Assembly: GCF_020819555.1 (NCBI RefSeq)
Contig: NZ_JAJHJB010000029.1
Location: 1-64,000, forward strand
Origin: Pelosinus baikalensis
GTDB taxonomy: Bacteria > Bacillota > Negativicutes > DSM-13327
Direction of reading: 5' to 3'
Length of the DNA stretch: 64,000 nt
Positions 60,355 to 64,000 of this stretch are shown here, in pieces; within the stretch, counting starts at the first letter, position 1; every line of letters begins with the position of its first letter. The translations under genes and the position numbers were made by a program. The notes beneath the pieces are model-generated. The model was not told the DNA's origin, searched no databases, and worked only from the letters and a program-made list of their open reading frames with translations.

Positions 60355-60891
60355 TTATGCCCCTAAAGTCTGATTATTTTTGCGATTCATCATATAAATG
60401 GTCATTCTTTCCGTTAAAATACCTCTAATTAAGATTACAATCACACCGGTAATAAAATAGCGAACTGCCAACTCACCTAAAGGAAGACCTAAAGCTGTGA
60501 TACCGCTCGAAATACCTACCCATACAAATAATTCAGCAGCATTGGCATGTGGGAACAAACCAGTAATCGGATGTACAAAAGATATGGACGCATCCATGAA
60601 AGCCGGTTTATACTTTTCTGGCAAAAACCTGCCAAAACTGTAGCAAATTGGATTGGTTAGAAAAAATACAGCCATAATGGGAAATATCGTGTAACGTAAA
60701 ATAATATTTTTCGTGGCAGCCTTGGCAATCTTATTGACTCGTTCTTCACCAATTAAACCAATCAATGAATTTACCGCTGTAATCAGAACAATCAGTGTCG
60801 GAAGAATCCCCGTAACTAAGCCTACAAAAACTTCTCCACCTTTTTGAAATAGTGCAATGAAACTTTGAGCTAAGTGTGCTAATACCAGCAT
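60355..60891 (-). CDS. srlA: PTS glucitol/sorbitol-type IIC component
   Basis: 178-aa integral membrane protein. HLAQSFIALFQKGGEVFVGL, NPICYSFGRFLPEKYKPAF and VHPITGLFPHANAAELFVW are hallmark SrlA segments. It imports the polyol together with the IIB protein. GGGAGGTAAAATTTC precedes the ATG. Confidence 0.93.
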   Translation of the reverse strand: MLVLAHLAQSFIALFQKGGEVFVGLVTGILPTLIVLITAVNSLIGLIGEERVNKIAKAATKNIILRYTIFPIMAVFFLTNPICYSFGRFLPEKYKPAFMDASISFVHPITGLFPHANAAELFVWVGISSGITALGLPLGELAVRYFITGVIVILIRGILTERMTIYMMNRKNNQTLGA

Positions 60892-60992
60892 GAAATTTTA
60901 CCTCCCTTTACTTTTTCCTCGTACAATTTTCCCCATCTAAACAATTTATCTAACCGCCCCCTTCCTTTGTATAGCTTCATATAGGCAATCAA

Positions 60993-61367
60993 TTACATAG
61001 CTTCAAGCTTTACTAATTGATTTTCAATCTGCTTTAGTGCATCCAGCGTTGCTGTATCTTTACTGCTTTCTCTCAGCATTCTTTCCTTTAATTCCCCGAC
61101 ATTAAATCCATTAAGATCTTTAAGGTTCTTGAATCTGGCTAAGATACTAAACCCTTGCATCATTCGGCCTTCTATAATATCTCCGAATTCATTGCTGACA
61201 AGAATAACAATCGTACCAGCAGACAACTTCCTTTTTTTTGACCCGATGCCAATAACTCCTTTCTTTCTTAGTTCATTAACATTACTTCGAAAATCTTTTA
61301 CTTGAAAATACGTTAAAATCATTTGCAGGACATAAAACAAGAAGGCAACCAGTAGTAATTTCTCCAT
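60993..61367 (-). CDS. gutM: Glucitol operon activator GutM
   Basis: 124 aa. One N-terminal hydrophobic segment (MEKLLLVAFLFYVLQMILTY) followed by QVKDFRSNVNELRKKGVIGI, VSNEFGDIIEGRMMQGFSIL and FNVGELKERM. ATG at 61367 (GAGGAGG upstream) gives the usual GutM length. GutM modulates glucitol operon expression in E. coli; in Firmicutes it regularly precedes srlAEB, as here. Confidence 0.88.
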   Translation of the reverse strand: MEKLLLVAFLFYVLQMILTYFQVKDFRSNVNELRKKGVIGIGSKKRKLSAGTIVILVSNEFGDIIEGRMMQGFSILARFKNLKDLNGFNVGELKERMLRESSKDTATLDALKQIENQLVKLEAM

Positions 61368-61578
61368 GCTTTTCCTCCTCTTACTCATTAAACGATTGTA
61401 GTCGGTTTCTTTTATTGGACAATTCGAACTTTTCAAATAATAATTCAAGGGAAAATGGAATTTCATCATTAAATTATTTCTTTATTACACTTGAATTCTT
61501 CTGTTAGCCCACTTGAAAAATGATGAAAATTCTCCCTTGAAACAAACTAAACCTCCACATAGACCGTTTTAGTCCTTC

Positions 61579-62541
61579 TTATTTATTATTTTTATAATTA
61601 TTAATAGCCACTGCATTACTATAGTTCGTAATTAAAACATCGATAATTTTACTATTCAAAGCACCAATAATCGCATTCACTTTTTTTTCGCCACAAGCAA
61701 CGCCAATCACTGTATCAATTTTTTTCAAATCTGTTAAATTAATTCCTACTACTCGCTTGTTAAAGTCAAATTGATCTGCATTGCCATTTATATCATAAAA
61801 TTGCAGGCAAATATCTCCTACTACACCTAACTCGGCGAATTCTTTCGTATCATCTTCATTAAAATATCCTGAAGTCATCATAGTTGAACCCATGTCTGTG
61901 GGCGAACCAATTCCTACAATGCCGATATTACATAATTTAGAATGATCAATAACCTCTTTAATGCTCTGCTCTTTCAGCAGTTCTTTTTTTATATTTTCGT
62001 TACTGACTACAGCAGGTGCATGCAGCAATTTAAAATTTCCACCAAAAGCTTGTGCGAATCCCATAACAATATCATTAGGATGAATATCGATTTCAGATTG
62101 CCCTACCCCTCCAATCAAAGGAATGAAAGTTAATTTGCGTTTTTCGTTATTATTGATATGTTCTGCAATTGCCTTAAGAGTGGTTCCCATTGAAATTCCA
62201 AGGGTATCGCCATCTTTTACAATCCTCCGCAAATATTTGGCAGCAGCTTTTGCCAGTTGTCTTTTTTGCATTACTTCATCAGCCTCATCTTCAATGATGA
62301 GCACTTCTCTAATCTGAAACCGCTTTTCAGTTCGTCTCTCTAGTTCCTCAAAATCACGTTCAAAAGGGTTAATAATCTCAATCTTTACAATACCTAAATC
62401 TCGTCCCTCTTTTAATAATCTTGAAATTGTTGGCCTTGAAACCCCTAAGATCTTACTAATTTCATTTTGCGTATAGTACTCTTCGTAATACAATTTACAA
62501 CATTTTACAATTAAACGACTATCATCTACTATCTTTTGCAT
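61579..62541 (-). CDS. SorC-family sugar-binding transcriptional regulator
   Basis: 320 aa. N-terminal HTH: CKLYYEEYYTQNEISKILGV then SRPTISRLLKEGRDLGIV. The C-terminal sugar-binding domain has LGISMGTTLKAIAEHI, IPLIGGVGQSEIDIHPND and VGIGSPTDMGSTMM. It stands upstream of gutM-srlAEB and downstream of the SAF oxidoreductase, so it probably controls these polyol genes according to a sugar or polyol phosphate. Confidence 0.9.
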   Translation of the reverse strand: MQKIVDDSRLIVKCCKLYYEEYYTQNEISKILGVSRPTISRLLKEGRDLGIVKIEIINPFERDFEELERRTEKRFQIREVLIIEDEADEVMQKRQLAKAAAKYLRRIVKDGDTLGISMGTTLKAIAEHINNNEKRKLTFIPLIGGVGQSEIDIHPNDIVMGFAQAFGGNFKLLHAPAVVSNENIKKELLKEQSIKEVIDHSKLCNIGIVGIGSPTDMGSTMMTSGYFNEDDTKEFAELGVVGDICLQFYDINGNADQFDFNKRVVGINLTDLKKIDTVIGVACGEKKVNAIIGALNSKIIDVLITNYSNAVAINNYKNNK

Positions 62542-62732
62542 ATTTGCTCCCCCCCAATTATGTTGTTAGTATATTTATCCAGTTCACAAAAATAATATAG
62601 TATTAGCCACAAATTGACAATAAAAACTTCTTCAATTCTTGGGTATGCTAATGATAATTGATACTAACGAATATTTTTTTCCTGGAGAGCAATATCCATA
62701 TATTTAAAATAAATTAACAATAGATGAATTTC

Positions 62733-64000
62733 TTACGCAAATAATTTATCTTGAAGCCTTCTCATTTGGAGAATGAAAGAATCCTCGCGCAGCTGCACCA
62801 TGTCATAGGTAATAAGATCGCCTTTCTTAACATCTTGTTTTAAGATTGTATCTTTGTTGACTAGACCAACAGGCAAAGCGTTCATTTCTTTGGCTATTTC
62901 ATATCTTTCAATCGTTCCATAGACTGTATATCCACCAATACCATCTAAGTAATCGCCTGCCTTTAGATCCTTTTTAGCAACGGTTATCACTTCTGATACC
63001 AAACCTCCCATCGGTGCAATCGTGGCTTGATGATCCAATACAGCTTTGGCTGCTGATAAAGGAGTTTCTAAGCTGCACAAATGGTAGGGACGATACAATA
63101 TATAGTTAGGTCCTTTCCCCATACTTACATATTCCATTTCGGCTCTTACTTCAGGCAGTTTACTTGTCACAATTACAAATACTCCAGGAGCAATGCCATT
63201 CACGAAATCTACAACGCCATACTGATTTAATACTCCATTTTCTTCTTTTAAGCTAAGTAATTGTGGCAGATCTTTTACCTCACCGCTGATGCCATGCCCC
63301 CCTCTTACATCACAAATGTAACCCGTAGCATTAGACATACATGCTAGCTCAACCATTGTTTTCGTTCCTTCTTTAAACGATGCCAGCATGTGAGGGCTAA
63401 CACCTCTTCTGGTAGCTTCTTCCAAAACGGTATCTGGGTTACAATCAAAATCCAGTACGTTATTTTTACCTTTTCCGATCACTCTAACTTCAAAACCTGA
63501 AGCTACTGCAAAGTCATATAATTCTTTCACTGCCCCTGGTTCATCTCCAGCAGCCCCTGTATAAATAACACCCGCCGCATCAGCAAATTTCTTTAGAATG
63601 GGTCCAATCACAACATCCGCTTCTGCATTCAGCATTACAATATGTTTCTTGCCAAGTATCGTATCTAAAGCAATTTTTGCTCCTACTTCTGTCACTCCTG
63701 TTGCATCAATAACAACTTGAATGACTTCCGATTTGGTAGCAACATCACTATGATCTGCAATAACAGACTTGCCATCTTTAATAAACGCATCTGCTTCGGC
63801 AGCGGTCTTAGCATATTTAATATTTCCTTCATCAACTCCTGCATGCAAAAATGCTTTTTTTGCATTCTCTATATTAATATCCACAACTACTGCCGGCGTC
63901 ATGCCTTTCATCAGGGTCATCTGGCTGATCATACCTTTTCCCATCTGACCCGCTCCAATAATACCTGTCAATATACTCTTACCGTTCTTTTCTAGTTCTT
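62733..64000 (-). CDS. SAF-domain NAD(P)-dependent oxidoreductase (partial, runs off the right edge)
   Basis: At least 422 residues are seen. The frame stays open to the window edge (ELEKNGKSILTGIIGAGQMG), so the true start lies beyond 64000. Rossmann motif GIIGAGQMGKGMISQ, then a homoserine dehydrogenase-like fold (VVIDATGVTEVGAKIALDTI, GAAGDEPGAVKEL). The C-terminal SAF domain region contains TVAKKDLKAGDYLDGIGGYT and LKQDVKKGDLITYDMVQL. Proteins of this family occur next to polyol PTS genes, but the substrate is not known to me. It likely starts the operon leading into the SorC regulator. Confidence 0.8.
   Translation of the reverse strand, partial: ELEKNGKSILTGIIGAGQMGKGMISQMTLMKGMTPAVVVDINIENAKKAFLHAGVDEGNIKYAKTAAEADAFIKDGKSVIADHSDVATKSEVIQVVIDATGVTEVGAKIALDTILGKKHIVMLNAEADVVIGPILKKFADAAGVIYTGAAGDEPGAVKELYDFAVASGFEVRVIGKGKNNVLDFDCNPDTVLEEATRRGVSPHMLASFKEGTKTMVELACMSNATGYICDVRGGHGISGEVKDLPQLLSLKEENGVLNQYGVVDFVNGIAPGVFVIVTSKLPEVRAEMEYVSMGKGPNYILYRPYHLCSLETPLSAAKAVLDHQATIAPMGGLVSEVITVAKKDLKAGDYLDGIGGYTVYGTIERYEIAKEMNALPVGLVNKDTILKQDVKKGDLITYDMVQLREDSFILQMRRLQDKLFA

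Overview
The window is AT-rich, low-GC DNA with strong AGGAGG-type ribosome-binding sites. The gene content (HPr/EI domains, glucitol PTS with GutM, RpiR/SorC/DeoR/GntR regulators, glycyl-radical enzymes, Fe-only nitrogenase with NifI1/NifI2 between H and D) points to an anaerobic, nitrogen-fixing Firmicute. A Sporomusaceae (Pelosinus-like) Negativicute is my best guess; this is inferred from gene content only, with no database search. No rRNA, tRNA or CRISPR array was found.

Region 1 (0.1-9.1 kb): a CCA-type tRNA nucleotidyltransferase and a DbpA-like DEAD-box helicase are followed by a molybdate locus. modA1-modD face leftward. Divergent from them are a one-component regulator (helix-turn-helix plus a ligand-binding-protein-like domain) and modA2-modB-modC. 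ModC lacks the C-terminal molybdate-binding domain, and a free-standing Mop protein lies next to it on the other strand.

Region 2 (9.2-22.5 kb, almost all on the minus strand): a complete Fe-only nitrogenase set anfH-nifI1-nifI2-anfD-anfG-anfK, then nifB. A tight string of unusual genes follows: a drastically shortened NifV-like protein, a gamma-glutamylcyclotransferase-like protein, a class I glutamine amidotransferase and a PNPOx-like flavoprotein. Beyond these lies a three-gene cassette: a solute-binding protein without signal peptide and carrying a DUF1858-like domain, a HypB/CobW-like GTPase, and an ABC ATPase. No permease is present. Upstream of anfH, on the opposite strand, are two paralogous tandem small-RNA candidates, each with its own terminator, and then a transposase-derived protein that has lost its catalytic acids.

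Region 3 (22.7-29.6 kb): an aminotransferase, a graveyard of decayed transposases (IS1182-like, REP-associated tyrosine transposase), a two-component system, and a secreted protein built of two near-identical repeats. Two copies of a roughly 110-bp inverted-repeat element lie around the kinase and the repeat protein.

Region 4 (29.6-39.3 kb): hexuronate catabolism (truncated eda, kdgK, uxaC, exuT, uxuB, uxuA, GntR regulator), then a broken Bcr/CflA transporter and a sugar O-acetyltransferase.

Region 5 (40.4-64 kb): a CzcD-type metal exporter and a secreted YDTRY-repeat protein. These are followed by clustered sugar and polyol genes: split transketolase, transaldolase, HPr and an orphan EI fragment; DeoR regulator; zinc dehydrogenase; RpiB and fructose-6-phosphate aldolase-like protein; a PflD-type glycyl-radical enzyme with activase; RpiR regulator and divergent deoC-like aldolase. 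Last comes a glucitol-family PTS cluster with a glycerol-1-phosphate-dehydrogenase-like enzyme, two HAD phosphatases, a SorC regulator and a SAF-domain oxidoreductase that runs off the right edge. Several intergenic repeat families are scattered through the whole window.
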